A stretch of 64,000 nt of DNA from Roseospira goensis (GCF_014197795.1 NZ_JACIGI010000011.1:62001-126000); one strand, 5' to 3'. Positions 9,806-18,692 are shown, counted from the first letter of the stretch. The notes: generated from the letters alone by a model not told the origin. Numbers and translations: made by a program.

Positions 9806-12039
9806 GTCTTCGTGGCCTTCGGCACGGGGTAGGGTCTCTTGGCGCGGCGGTCGACGGCCATCGGCACCACGCCGCGGCTGGCATCGGAGACGCCGTCCAT
9901 GACATTGCAGGCGGCGATCTCCAGCCGGCGCGCCTCCATGCGGTCCCAGCGTTCGGTGAACAGGGCGGTGCGGCCGGCGTCGGTGTGCGGATCCATCGGC
10001 TCCAGGCGGCCGGCCCGGAAGGCGGCCGGCGCCAGCAGGTCGAGCCGGCCGGCGCTCAGGTCCAGGCGCAGCGCGTCGCCGTCGCGCAGGTAGCCGATGC
10101 CGCCGCCCTGGTAAGCCTCGGGCACCATGTGGCCCAGGCAGGGTCCCTTGGTCACCCCGGAATAACGGCCGTCGGTCACCAGGATCGAGGACGCCTCCAG
10201 CAGGCGGTGATGGCGCAGGTTCTGCGACGGGGCGAACATCTCCGGCATGCCATAGGCCAGCGGCCCCTGGCCGGCGATGACGAAGGCGAAGGCGAGCAGC
10301 CCCTGGCCCACCAGGTCACCGAACAGGGCCGGGTCCTCGGCCGCCTGGCGGCCCTGGGCGGCGGCGCCGCCGTTGGCCGCCACCGCCGCGCCCAGCAGGG
10401 CGGCGTCCAGGCTCTCGGTCCGGCGCAGGCGCTCCATCAGGTCGGCGGCGGCGAAGTCGGCGCTGCACGCGTGCTCGTTCTCGTAATGGCGCACCAGCAG
10501 CACGCGGCCGTCGAAGTGGGCGATCTGGTCGTCGCTGAGGCCCGAGATCTTGACCACGCAGGACTCGAAGAAGCTGCCGTCCAGCACTTCGACGCCGGAG
10601 CGGGTGCGGATCGGCCGCGCCCGGATCACGGCCGACTCGCCCAGGCTCTCGTCCACCGGATGGTCGCGCAGGTCGGCGATGCGCGCGGCCCAGGTGCCGC
10701 CGGTCACCGTCGGTGCGTCCAGGTCCAGCGGCACACCCAACCGGGCCAGCACGGCGTAGAGGCTTTCCATGCCGCGGTTGGCGCCCTGGGCGAACTGCCG
10801 GGCCAGGGCGAAGGTGTCGCGGCCCTCCGTCAGGCTGTGGGCGAACACCTCGGGGACCGGGGTGGCGTCGCGGATCGCGCGGTAGGTGTCGATGGTCACG
10901 TCGAAGCCGGCATGGCGCATGATCGACGGCAGGTGCAAGAGCATGTTGGACGACGAGCCGGTGGCGCCGTGCATCCGGACCACGTTGGCGAAGTTGGCCG
11001 CCAGCAGCGAGACCACGCTGTATTCGGGCTTGTTGAACAGGGCGAACAGGCCGTCGATCCCCTTGGCCACGCCCTCCTGGGGCGGCAGCCCGGTCAGCAG
11101 CTCCAGCTCTGGCGGGGTCAGGCCGAGCGCCGCCATCATCGTCCGCGACGAGTTGCCGGTGCCGTTGAAGGCGCAGATGCCGCCGTCCTCGTGGCAGGTG
11201 GCGGCGGCGAGTTGGTCGAGCAGGCGGCGCTTGGCCACCGGCTTGATGAGGTCCAGGTTGACGGCGCGTTCGAGCTGGCCGGCGAAGGCCTCGTCGGAGG
11301 AGCATTGCAGGATGTAGCGCAGGGTCTCGCGCAGGTCGGCGCCCAGGTCGTGGTGACCGGCGGCGTCGGCGGCCTCCGCCACGTCCAGCAGGGCGCGCCG
11401 GGTGCCCTCCGGCACCGTGCCGCCGCGCAGCACGTGCTCGGGCGCGAACACCGCCCACACCGGCGCCTGGTTGCCGCGCGCGCGGCGCGCCACCTCGGCC
11501 GCCGCCAGCGCGGCGATGATGGCCGACGGCGACTTGTCGCAGCCCGCCAGCACGTAGGCGGCATGGTACGAGTGGCCCTCGAAATTGATGTTGACCGCCG
11601 CCGACGTGTGATTGCGCGAGGCCAGCGAATAGCTCTGGCCGATGTTGCTCTGCGCCGTGCCGTCGCAGATCACCGGCACCGAGAAGTGGAACGGCACGCC
11701 GCCGTTCTGCCACACCCGCGCCGCCGCCATCAGGGCATGGGCGCGGTCCAGCAGGTGCGCCGGGTGGTCGGGTGAGCCGGCGATGATGGCCACGCGCGGC
11801 CGGTTGGCGACCAGGCGGCTGACCACCTCGGGCAGGGTGACGGTTTCCAGCCGGGTCAGCGGCGAGCCGGGGGGCAGCGCCTCGACCGCGTCGCGCAGCA
11901 GGCGCACCACGGTGATGGGTTCGTTGGCGAGCCCCTGGATGCAGTCGCGATAGGGGTTGTGGGCTTCGTCGATGACGATCGGGGTGTTGTGACCGGGCGG
12001 GGGTGTGCCCGGCCCGGTGGGGGACGCCTCGTCTACCAT
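9802..12039 (-). CDS. IlvD/Edd-family Fe-S sugar-acid dehydratase, unusually long
   Basis: Predicted iron-sulfur dehydratase of aldonic acids, 745 residues against about 550-660 for most IlvD/Edd proteins. Landmarks align in order: CDGTAQSN with C125, GCDKSP with C167, GGICAFNGTGNSSR with C289, GATGSSSNMLLHLP, FESCVVKISGL, and the C-terminal ILVTDGRYSG plus GHMVPEA. C125 stands where the common motif has Asp (DDG). Extra length is mostly in the second half, between VLLVRHYENEHAC and the TDGRYSG motif. It sits between dgoD (7-bp overlap) and dgoA (4-bp overlap). The ATG at 12039 is taken because of that overlap. Gluconate, arabinonate or galactarate could be substrates; none can be chosen from sequence. 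Confidence 0.85.
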   Translation of the reverse strand: MVDEASPTGPGTPPPGHNTPIVIDEAHNPYRDCIQGLANEPITVVRLLRDAVEALPPGSPLTRLETVTLPEVVSRLVANRPRVAIIAGSPDHPAHLLDRAHALMAAARVWQNGGVPFHFSVPVICDGTAQSNIGQSYSLASRNHTSAAVNINFEGHSYHAAYVLAGCDKSPSAIIAALAAAEVARRARGNQAPVWAVFAPEHVLRGGTVPEGTRRALLDVAEAADAAGHHDLGADLRETLRYILQCSSDEAFAGQLERAVNLDLIKPVAKRRLLDQLAAATCHEDGGICAFNGTGNSSRTMMAALGLTPPELELLTGLPPQEGVAKGIDGLFALFNKPEYSVVSLLAANFANVVRMHGATGSSSNMLLHLPSIMRHAGFDVTIDTYRAIRDATPVPEVFAHSLTEGRDTFALARQFAQGANRGMESLYAVLARLGVPLDLDAPTVTGGTWAARIADLRDHPVDESLGESAVIRARPIRTRSGVEVLDGSFFESCVVKISGLSDDQIAHFDGRVLLVRHYENEHACSADFAAADLMERLRRTESLDAALLGAAVAANGGAAAQGRQAAEDPALFGDLVGQGLLAFAFVIAGQGPLAYGMPEMFAPSQNLRHHRLLEASSILVTDGRYSGVTKGPCLGHMVPEAYQGGGIGYLRDGDALRLDLSAGRLDLLAPAAFRAGRLEPMDPHTDAGRTALFTERWDRMEARRLEIAACNVMDGVSDASRGVVPMAVDRRAKRPYPVPKATKT

Positions 12040-13184
12040 TCCGACACACTCCCGTCCTCGTGGCGCCACACCGGGTTGCGCCAGCGATGGCCCTCGGCGG
12101 CGCGTTCGATCACCACCGCCTCGTTGATCTCCACCCCCAGCCCCGGCCCCTCCGGCACCGGCAGGAACCCGTCCGCGCCCACGGTCAGGGGGGCCGGGTC
12201 CACCAGGTAGTCGAGGATGTCGGAGTTGACGTTGTAGTGGATGCCGAGGCTGAACTCCTGGATGAAGGCGTTGTAGGCCACCGCGTCAAGCTGGAGCGAG
12301 GCCGCCAGGGTCAGCGGTCCGAGCGGGCAGTGCGGCGCCACCGCGATGTCGTAGGTCTCGGCCAGGGCGGCGATCTTGCGCCCTTCGGTCAGGCCGCCGC
12401 AGTGCGACAGGTCGGGCTGGATGATGTCCACGGCACCGGAGTCCAGCACCGGCTTGACCTGGGTGCGGTGGTACAGGCGCTCGCCGGTGGCGATGGGGTA
12501 GCCCAGGCCCTGGGTGATCGCCGGCAACTGGTCCAGGTGGTCGGGCAGCACCGGTTCCTCGACGAACAGCGGGTGGAACGGCGCCAGCTCGCGCAGCAGC
12601 ACCTTCGCCATCGGCCGGTGCACGCGGCCATGGAAGTCGATGGCGATGCCGATGTCCGGTCCCACGGCCGCGCGCGCCTCGGCCACGCGGGCGACGGCGG
12701 CGTCGATCCTGGCGTGGCTGTCGACGATGGCCAGTTCGGCGGTGCCGTTCATCTTGAAGGCGGTGAAGCCCTGCGCGACCACGGCCCGGGCCTGGGCGCC
12801 GACGTCGGCCGGGCGGTCGCCGCCGATCCACGCGTACATGCGCACGCGGTCGCGCACCCGCCCGCCCATCAGGGCGTGCACCGGCGCGCCCAGGGCCTTG
12901 CCGGTGATGTCCCACAGCGCCTGGTCGATGCCGGCCATGGCGCTCATCAGCACCGGTCCGCCCCGGTAGAAGCCGCCCCGGTACAGGGTCTGCCAGATGT
13001 CCTCGATGCGGCGCGGGTCGCGCCCAATCAGGTAGTCCGACAGCTCCTCCACCGCGGCCGCGACGGTGGCGGCGCGGCCCTCGATGACGGGTTCGCCCCA
13101 GCCGACGAGGCCGGCGTCGGTCTCCACCTTCAGGAACAGCCAGCGCGGCGGCACGGGGTAGGTCTTCAGGGCGGTAATGCGCAT
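12033..13184 (-). CDS. dgoD: D-galactonate dehydratase (enolase superfamily)
   Basis: Dehydrates D-galactonate to 2-keto-3-deoxygalactonate, 383 residues, colinear with E. coli DgoD. Strongly conserved stretches include GWGEPVIEGRA, FYRGGPVLMSA, AGIDQALWDI, GGDRPADV and the ending WRNPVWRHEDGS. The metal/acid-base pair D183-H185 is in DFHGRV, the second histidine is in APHCPLGPL, and further ligands are in FVEEPV and ATGERL. The frame remains open for 265 codons further upstream, but MRITALKTYPVPPRW is the family N-terminus. It confirms that the operon degrades galactonate. Confidence 0.96.
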   Translation of the reverse strand: MRITALKTYPVPPRWLFLKVETDAGLVGWGEPVIEGRAATVAAAVEELSDYLIGRDPRRIEDIWQTLYRGGFYRGGPVLMSAMAGIDQALWDITGKALGAPVHALMGGRVRDRVRMYAWIGGDRPADVGAQARAVVAQGFTAFKMNGTAELAIVDSHARIDAAVARVAEARAAVGPDIGIAIDFHGRVHRPMAKVLLRELAPFHPLFVEEPVLPDHLDQLPAITQGLGYPIATGERLYHRTQVKPVLDSGAVDIIQPDLSHCGGLTEGRKIAALAETYDIAVAPHCPLGPLTLAASLQLDAVAYNAFIQEFSLGIHYNVNSDILDYLVDPAPLTVGADGFLPVPEGPGLGVEINEAVVIERAAEGHRWRNPVWRHEDGSVSEW

Positions 13185-13237
13185 GATGTCACGTCCCAGG
13201 AGGGCCGGCGCGCCGTGGGTCCGGCGCGCCGCCCGAC

Positions 13238-14566
13238 TCAATCCACCAGCCACATCGCGATCTGCGGCTGGAACAGCAGCAGGGCCAGAACGACGATCTG
13301 GATCGCCATGAACGGCAGCACGGAGCGGTAGATATCCACGAGGGTGATGTTCGGCGGCGCCACGCCCTTCAGGTAGAACGCGGCGGGTCCGAACGGCGGC
13401 GACAGGAACGACACCTGCATGTTCACGGCGAACAGGATGCCGAACCAGATCGGGTCGTAGCCCAGTTGCTCGACGATCGGCACGAAGATCGGCAGACACA
13501 GCATGGCGATGCCGATCCAGTCCAGGAACAGGCCCAGGATCAGCAGGATCAGCATCATCACCATCAGGATCAGCACCGGGGCCATGTCCAGGCCCAGAAT
13601 GGTGCCGGAGACGAAGCGGTTGCCGCCCATCAGGTTGTAGACACCCACCAGGGTGGCGGCGCCGACGCCGATCCAGATGATCATGCCGCAGGTGTTGATG
13701 GTCTGGGTGACGGCCTGCTGCATCAGGGCGAACGAGAACTCGCGCCGCAGCACGATGCCCACCAGCACACCGAACACCCCCATCGCCGCCGCTTCGGTCA
13801 CCGAGGCCACGCCGCCGTAGATCGACCCCAGCACCATGAAGGCGATGATCGCCGGCAGCACGATGTGGCGCATCTCGCGCAGCTTCTCGCGCCACGGCAT
13901 GTGCGCTTCCTCTTCCGGCACCGGCGGCCCCATGGCCGGGTTCCAGAAGCAGCGGCTCAGCACGTAGGCCATGTAGCACAGCATCAGGATCACCGCCGGG
14001 GTGATCGCGGCCGTGAACAGGTCGGCGATGGAGACGCTGGCGATCAGGCCGTAGATGATCAGCACGATCGACGGCGGCATCATGGTGCCGAGCGAGCCGC
14101 CGGCGCAGACCACGCCGATCGACAGGTGCTTGTTGTAGCCCAGGCGCAGCATCTGCGGCAGCGCCAGCAGGCCGAGCAGCACGATCTCGCCGCCGATGAT
14201 GCCGGACATGGCGGCCAGGAAGAAGGCCACCACCAGCGTCTGCACGGCCACGCCGCCGGGCACGCGCCCGGCCAGCACGCGCATGCCGTTGAACAGGTCG
14301 CGGGCGATGCCGGAGCGGTCCAGCAGCGAAGCCATGAAGACGAACATGGGCACGGCCACCAGCGAGTATTCGGTGATGAAGCCGTAGACCCGGCTCGTGA
14401 CCAGCGGCAGCGCGTTGGGGCCGAACCAGCCGAAGGTGAAGACCAGCGCCACCATGCCGGTGGTGAAGGCCAGGGGGAGCCCGGTCAGCAGCAACAGGAA
14501 GATGCTGCCCACCAGAATATAGGTGCCGAGCTCGATGCCCATGTCGCTCATGCCGAGGCCGCCCAT
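13238..14566 (-). CDS. TRAP transporter large permease (DctM family)
   Basis: Twelve-helix membrane subunit of a tripartite ATP-independent (sodium-coupled) importer, 442 residues. It shows the DctM pattern: YSLVAVPMFVFMASLL, MSGIIGGEIVLLG, the conserved GGSLGTMMPPSIVLIIYG and TEAAAMGVFGVLVG. The C-terminal half ends LSPPFGPAAFYLKGVAPP. The ATG at 14566 has GGAGGA nine bases upstream and lies one base from the DctQ stop. It is predicted to move a sugar acid, because galactonate catabolic genes follow in the same operon. Confidence 0.94.
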   Translation of the reverse strand: MGGLGMSDMGIELGTYILVGSIFLLLLTGLPLAFTTGMVALVFTFGWFGPNALPLVTSRVYGFITEYSLVAVPMFVFMASLLDRSGIARDLFNGMRVLAGRVPGGVAVQTLVVAFFLAAMSGIIGGEIVLLGLLALPQMLRLGYNKHLSIGVVCAGGSLGTMMPPSIVLIIYGLIASVSIADLFTAAITPAVILMLCYMAYVLSRCFWNPAMGPPVPEEEAHMPWREKLREMRHIVLPAIIAFMVLGSIYGGVASVTEAAAMGVFGVLVGIVLRREFSFALMQQAVTQTINTCGMIIWIGVGAATLVGVYNLMGGNRFVSGTILGLDMAPVLILMVMMLILLILGLFLDWIGIAMLCLPIFVPIVEQLGYDPIWFGILFAVNMQVSFLSPPFGPAAFYLKGVAPPNITLVDIYRSVLPFMAIQIVVLALLLFQPQIAMWLVD

Positions 14567-14567
14567 G

Positions 14568-15176
14568 TCACCGTTCCTCCCCGTCGCGCGGCATGCTGTG
14601 GCCGCGCAGGCTCTGGATCAGGTGCAACGCGGCCTGGAGCGTCATCAGGGCCACCGCGAACAGGATGAAGCCCTTGGTGAAGGCCGGGAACGGCGGGTTC
14701 CACGAGGTGCCCGAGCGTTCGAGCTGGATCGCGCCGGTCGGGCTGTGGCTGGCGCGGTAGAACAGCTGCCAGGCGGCATAGGTCATGCCGATGCAGAACG
14801 CCAGGATCACGCTGTTGTTGAACACGTCCAGCCAGCGCCGCACGCGGGGGGGCACCGCGTCGTAGATCACCCGCACCCGGATGTGCTTGTCGCGGGCCAG
14901 CGCCACCGGTCCACCCAGGGCGAACAGCGCCGCGATCAGCATGACCGTGCTCTCGTGCACCCACGACGTGGGGGCGTGGAACACATAGCGCATGATGACC
15001 TCGAAGACGCTGATCGCCATGGCGATGAAGACCAGCCAGGCCACGCCGTCGGCGCTGCGCGCGATGAGGCGGTCGAGGGGCGTGCGGATGATCCCCTCGG
15101 CGGCGCGATGCGGGTCGGGCTCCGGGGTTTCCGGGATGTGGACGGATTTGGGCGGGAACGACGATGGGTCGGACAT
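14568..15176 (-). CDS. TRAP transporter small permease (DctQ family)
   Basis: Four-helix subunit that pairs with the large permease, 202 residues. The hydrophobic segments are at about 51-70, 86-106, 126-150 and 167-190. The motif MRYVFHAPTSWVHESTV in the first half is the typical DctQ 'RY-F..P..W..E' signature. An N-terminal soluble stretch of about 45 residues (PPKSVHIPETPEPD) is longer than usual. The ATG at 15176 was chosen; an upstream in-frame ATG would add 15 Cys/His-containing residues without a ribosome site. It is directly coupled to the large permease gene. Confidence 0.92.
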   Translation of the reverse strand: MSDPSSFPPKSVHIPETPEPDPHRAAEGIIRTPLDRLIARSADGVAWLVFIAMAISVFEVIMRYVFHAPTSWVHESTVMLIAALFALGGPVALARDKHIRVRVIYDAVPPRVRRWLDVFNNSVILAFCIGMTYAAWQLFYRASHSPTGAIQLERSGTSWNPPFPAFTKGFILFAVALMTLQAALHLIQSLRGHSMPRDGEER

Positions 15177-15362
15177 GACCGAGCCCCCGTGACAAAGGTG
15201 GGGCGCGCACCGACGCGGCACGGCATCCGGCGCGCGGGTCGGACCCCGGGCGGCGCGCGACGGGCCACCCGGGACCGGCCGGAGGATCGCGCCGCGCGCC
15301 GAACGACACCCTTCGTTCGGTCGGCCACCGGCGCGACCGCGCCGGCGCCACGCCGCGGCGGA

Positions 15363-15395
15363 GGCCCTGATCCGGACTCGGTCCGGGTCAGGGCC
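15363..15395. terminator. Strong hairpin between the TRAP binding-protein gene and the small permease gene
   Basis: GGCCCTGA-CCGGAC and GTCCGG-TCAGGGCC pair with a single bulge position on each side and a 3-base loop, starting 9 bp beyond the binding-protein stop. There is no T-run. In transporter operons such intercistronic stems commonly stabilise the upstream mRNA or attenuate read-through, giving excess binding protein. Confidence 0.6.
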
Positions 15396-15403
15396 GATGG
15401 GGT

Positions 15404-16438
15404 CTACAGAAGGTTACGGGCCTTCAGGAAGGCGACCACGGACTCGTAGACCTTGCCGGTCAGCTCGTTGCGCTCGGCCCAGTTGGCCCATTCCTGCTGA
15501 GCGATAGCGCGGAACTTCTTGCGCTCCTCGGCCGGCAGGTCGACCACCGTGATCTCGGGATCGGCGCGGGCTTCCTGCACCGCCTCCAGGTCCAGGGCCT
15601 TCAGGTTGAACACCAGGTCATAGGCCAGGGCGTCCGTGGCGGTCTCCAGGATCGCCTTCAGGTCGTCGGGCAGGCCGTCCCAGATGTCCTTGTTGATCGA
15701 CACCGCCACCATCGGCAGCGAGTGGAAGCCCGGATAGCTGGGATACTGCGCGAAGCTGTGCAGGCCCTGACTGTGGTTGGTGGAGAACACGGTGTAGTCG
15801 GCGGCGTCGATGACGCCCTTTTCCAGGCCGGTATAGACCTCGGAGCCGGGCAGGTTCACCGGGGTGGCGCCGGCCTTGGAGAAGATGTCGTAGACCATGC
15901 CCTCGGGCGCGCGCAGCTTGAGGCCCTCCAGGTCCTCGACCGAGCGGATCGGCTTCTTGGAGACGAACGCCTCCAGGCCCGTCGCGGCGGCGCCGATGAG
16001 CTGCACGTTGTAGGGGTTGACCAGCTCGTTATACAGCTCTTCCCCGCCGCCGTACTGCATGTACTCCAGGAACTCCAGCGGATCGCCCCAGGCGCCCACC
16101 AGGTTGCCCAGCATGGAGAAGGCCGGGTTCAGGCCGGAGAAGTAGCTCGGGTCGGTCAGGTGGCCCTGCAGGATGCCGCTGCCGACGGCGTCCAGGGTCT
16201 GGTTGTGCGGCACCACCGCGCCGGTGGGCAGGATCTCGATCTTGATGCGACCGCCGGACATCACGCCGACGTTTTCGGCCCACTGCTGCTTGATCTTGTA
16301 CTGCGGCTCGCCGGCGGTCTCGGAGGTCTGGAAGGTCCACTCGTAGTCGGCGGCGCCGGCCGGGGCGGCCAGCAGCGCCGCGCCCAGGACGGCGCCGGCG
16401 GCGCCCTTCAGGAGCGGGGTCACGGTGCGCACGGTCAT
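15404..16438 (-). CDS. TRAP transporter periplasmic substrate-binding protein (DctP family)
   Basis: Periplasmic solute receptor of the TRAP importer, 344 residues. A Sec signal peptide (about 1-28, ending APAGAAD) precedes YEWTFQTSE. The DctP landmarks VSMSGGRIKIEILPTGA-like core, LKLRAPEG, VNLPGSEVYTGLEKGVIDAADYT and the C-terminal WANWAERNELTGKVYESV are present. The arginine in LRAPEG normally binds the substrate carboxylate. Two adjacent ATGs occur at 16441 and 16438. GGGAGG is better spaced for the second, which was chosen. The frame runs on upstream, antisense-free but out of register with gntR, and is not coding there. Ligand inferred as a sugar acid from the operon. Confidence 0.94.
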   Translation of the reverse strand: MTVRTVTPLLKGAAGAVLGAALLAAPAGAADYEWTFQTSETAGEPQYKIKQQWAENVGVMSGGRIKIEILPTGAVVPHNQTLDAVGSGILQGHLTDPSYFSGLNPAFSMLGNLVGAWGDPLEFLEYMQYGGGEELYNELVNPYNVQLIGAAATGLEAFVSKKPIRSVEDLEGLKLRAPEGMVYDIFSKAGATPVNLPGSEVYTGLEKGVIDAADYTVFSTNHSQGLHSFAQYPSYPGFHSLPMVAVSINKDIWDGLPDDLKAILETATDALAYDLVFNLKALDLEAVQEARADPEITVVDLPAEERKKFRAIAQQEWANWAERNELTGKVYESVVAFLKARNLL

Positions 16439-16515
16439 CATGTCCTCCCATGGAGATGGTGCACGGTTCGGGACCCGGGGCGCGACCACCGGCCGGCGGT
16501 CGCGGTCCGGCTCCC

Positions 16516-17352
16516 TTATGCCTCGGGCCTGTCGGCGCCGGGGGCCGGGCTCGCCCAGGCGCGGGCGAGCAGGGCGGCGTCCGCGGTCGTGCCCCCGTCC
16601 TCCAGGCCCAGATCCTGTCCGGTCCGGGCCATGACGTGGACGGCCGCCGTGAAGGCGGCCTCGGGCTGACGCAGGCGGATGCATTCCAGCAGGCGGCGGT
16701 GGCGCTCCAGGCTGTCGCGCAGTTCCGCCGCGGTGTCGTTGGTCTTGCGGATGACGATCAGGATGGTCGGACGCAGGATGTGGGCGAGCTGCGACCAGAC
16801 CAGGTTGTGCGTGGCGCGGTAGATGGCCGCGTGAAACCCCACGTCGTGCTCGGTGAAGGCGCGCGACAGCGGCTGGCCCGGCGCGGCCTCGGCCAGGGCG
16901 CGCTCCATGCCCAGGAACTCTTCCTCGATCGCGGCCAGGTCGCGCGCGCTCGCCCGTTCGGCCGCCTGGGCCGAGATGAAGGGCTCGGTGGCGCGGCGGA
17001 ACTCGAAGATCTGGCGCAGGATCTCGGGGTTGGGGGCGGCGTAGTCCGCCATCCAGCGGGTCACCAGCGGGTCCAGGATGTTCCAGTCGCCGTACTCGCG
17101 CACCACCGTGCCGAGGCCGGCGTGGCGGCTGATGATGCCCAGCGCGGTCAGGCTTTGCAGACCGGCGCGCACGCTGGCGCGGCTGACGCCGAAGCTCTCG
17201 GCCAGATCCACTTCGCGCGGCAGCAGGTCGCCCGGGTGCAGCGCCCCGCTGAACAGCTCGCGGGCCAGATGCTCGGCCACGCGGCTGCCCTGGTTGCGGG
17301 CGGCGGGCCCGGTCTCGGTGGGATCGGTGGCGCTGGACTCGGGGCGGGCCAT
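16516..17352 (-). CDS. GntR-family regulator, FadR/FCD subfamily
   Basis: DNA-binding regulator, 278 residues, that probably controls the sugar-acid operon. The N-terminal winged helix is at about 20-95 (GALHPGDLLPREVDLAESFGVSRASVRAGLQSLTALG). A C-terminal all-helical FCD ligand domain covers about 105-255, with metal-type residues in FRRATEPFIS, HDVGFHAAIY and ERHRRLLECI. FCD members of this type typically respond to sugar acids such as galactonate or gluconate (DgoR, LgoR). The ATG at 17352 has GGGGAG eight bases upstream; an ATG 69 bases earlier has none. It is the first gene of the minus-strand operon, 77 bp ahead of the binding-protein gene. Confidence 0.9.
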   Translation of the reverse strand: MARPESSATDPTETGPAARNQGSRVAEHLARELFSGALHPGDLLPREVDLAESFGVSRASVRAGLQSLTALGIISRHAGLGTVVREYGDWNILDPLVTRWMADYAAPNPEILRQIFEFRRATEPFISAQAAERASARDLAAIEEEFLGMERALAEAAPGQPLSRAFTEHDVGFHAAIYRATHNLVWSQLAHILRPTILIVIRKTNDTAAELRDSLERHRRLLECIRLRQPEAAFTAAVHVMARTGQDLGLEDGGTTADAALLARAWASPAPGADRPEA

Positions 17353-17443
17353 GACCGCGTCTCCCCGTTCGGCCGGCCCCCCTGCGGGGCGGCGCCGCGC
17401 GGATCGCGGCGGGCCGGCCATGAACCATGGCAGAAACGGTACC

Positions 17444-17458
17444 CCATGTCTGACATGG
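17444..17458. promoter_or_regulatory. Perfect 15-bp palindrome upstream of gntR, candidate operator
   Basis: CCATGTCTGACATGG is a perfect inverted repeat around a central T, 92 bp upstream of the regulator's start codon. Its position in front of a FadR-type regulator suggests autoregulation. FCD-family sites are often short, symmetric and AT-centred, so this is plausible but unproven. Confidence 0.45.
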
Positions 17459-17469
17459 CCGCAATCAGC

Positions 17470-17508
17470 TCATACTTATGAACCATGCAAGTCTATCTTG
17501 CACTGCAA
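17470..17508. promoter_or_regulatory. Cluster of overlapping inverted repeats upstream of gntR
   Basis: Three short dyads lie within 39 bp: TCATACTTATGA (17470-17481), GCAAG-N5-CTTGC (17487-17501) and TTGCACTGCAA (17498-17508). The stretch is AT-rich against its surroundings. Together with the 15-bp palindrome 11 bp away it looks like the control region of the sugar-acid operon; no convincing -35/-10 pair was found. The rest of the 317-bp gap 17353-17669 shows no gene. Confidence 0.4.
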
Positions 17509-17669
17509 CATGTCTGCTCTAATGGGATCCGGGTCCGTGACGACCCGCCCAATGCGCGCGCGGCCGCCCGCCCCATGGCGGGCCGACGGGGCGCGGGCGC
17601 GACCAAGCCGGGCTGCGACTCGGATCGCCGATGGCATCGAAGGAAGGAGAGGGCCGCCGGCCGGGGCGG

Positions 17670-18494
17670 TCAGGCGATCGGGGCCGCCGTGTCGCCGCCG
17701 GGGTGGCCGTAGAGCGCCGCCGCGCGCACGATGTCGCGCCCCTCGGCGGCCGTCACCAGGCTGCTGCGGACGCGACCGCCGGTGCCGGCGTCGCGCCGGG
17801 CCTCGATGACGCCGTGGGGCGGGCATTCGCCCCGGAAGGCAATGATCAGCTCGTCCGGCTGGAACGGCGCCGCGGTCACCGCGCCGGCCTCGCCCAGGGC
17901 CCAGGCGACCAGATGGGTGTGGTTGACGTGACCGTAGACGTCGACCTGCGCCGGGTGCACCGGATAACGCGCGGTCGCCGCCACGGCGTCGGCCGGCAGC
18001 GGGGCCGGCACGGCCGGTGCCGGCAGCAGTGCGGGACCCGGCGCGGGCAGCGCGCGCAGCACGGCGTCGGGATGGGCCAGCGGCCGGCGCGTGGCCAGAT
18101 CGAACAGCGACCACACGGAGACCGCCGCGCCCACCACGCCACCGCCCTCGACGGCGAGACGGTAGTGGCGCACCGCGCCGCGCCGTTCCACCGCCCCGGG
18201 CCAGGTCTCCACGCTCACGGTCTCGCCCAGGCGCGGGTAGCGCCGCAGCGCATAGCGGGCGCGGTTGAGCACCCAGACCCCGCCGCGCGCCATCGTGTCG
18301 GCCAGGCCTTCGCCGAACCGGTCGGCATTGGCGGCGGCGGCCTCCTGGCACAGGTCGGCCAGCGCCGGCAGGCCGATACGGCCGTCGGGCGTGGCCTCGC
18401 GCACGCGCACAGGAAAGCGAAGCCGGCTTGCCAGCGCGGGCGCGGCGGCGTCGGTGATCGTGGTCCAGACGGGGGGCTGGAGGGAGTCCGCCAT
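17670..18494 (-). CDS. Acyl-ACP thioesterase-like double hotdog protein
   Basis: Predicted cytosolic acyl-thioester hydrolase, 274 residues. The N-terminal hotdog (about 20-140) shows LADLCQEAAAANADRFGEGL, VWVLNRARYALRRYPRLGETVSVETWP and AAVSVWSLFDLATRRP. The second hotdog (about 165-265) carries VHPAQVDVYGHVNHTHLVAWAL, in which the D-x-x-x-H-V-N-x-x-x-Y/L pattern matches the 4HBT active-site helix. This two-domain layout fits the plant-FatA-like acyl-ACP thioesterase family. The ATG at 18494 is used (GGAGACGG upstream); the open frame continues much further but is noncoding. It is alone on the minus strand and separated from gntR by 317 bp. Confidence 0.78.
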   Translation of the reverse strand: MADSLQPPVWTTITDAAAPALASRLRFPVRVREATPDGRIGLPALADLCQEAAAANADRFGEGLADTMARGGVWVLNRARYALRRYPRLGETVSVETWPGAVERRGAVRHYRLAVEGGGVVGAAVSVWSLFDLATRRPLAHPDAVLRALPAPGPALLPAPAVPAPLPADAVAATARYPVHPAQVDVYGHVNHTHLVAWALGEAGAVTAAPFQPDELIIAFRGECPPHGVIEARRDAGTGGRVRSSLVTAAEGRDIVRAAALYGHPGGDTAAPIA

Positions 18495-18692
18495 CGGTCG
18501 GCCGTCTCCGGGGCAGAGGATGGGTGTCGGAGCGCCGTCATACAGCGTCCGCGCCGGCGGGGCCAGAGGCGCGCCTGTTTCGGTCGGCACCCGGATTGCA
18601 CCGTCCGTATCATCCGAACGGCATAGCCTCTCCCCTGACCTTCGTGTGGCTATCCTTCCGGGGGCAGATACACTAATAATAGCGAATGCGGT

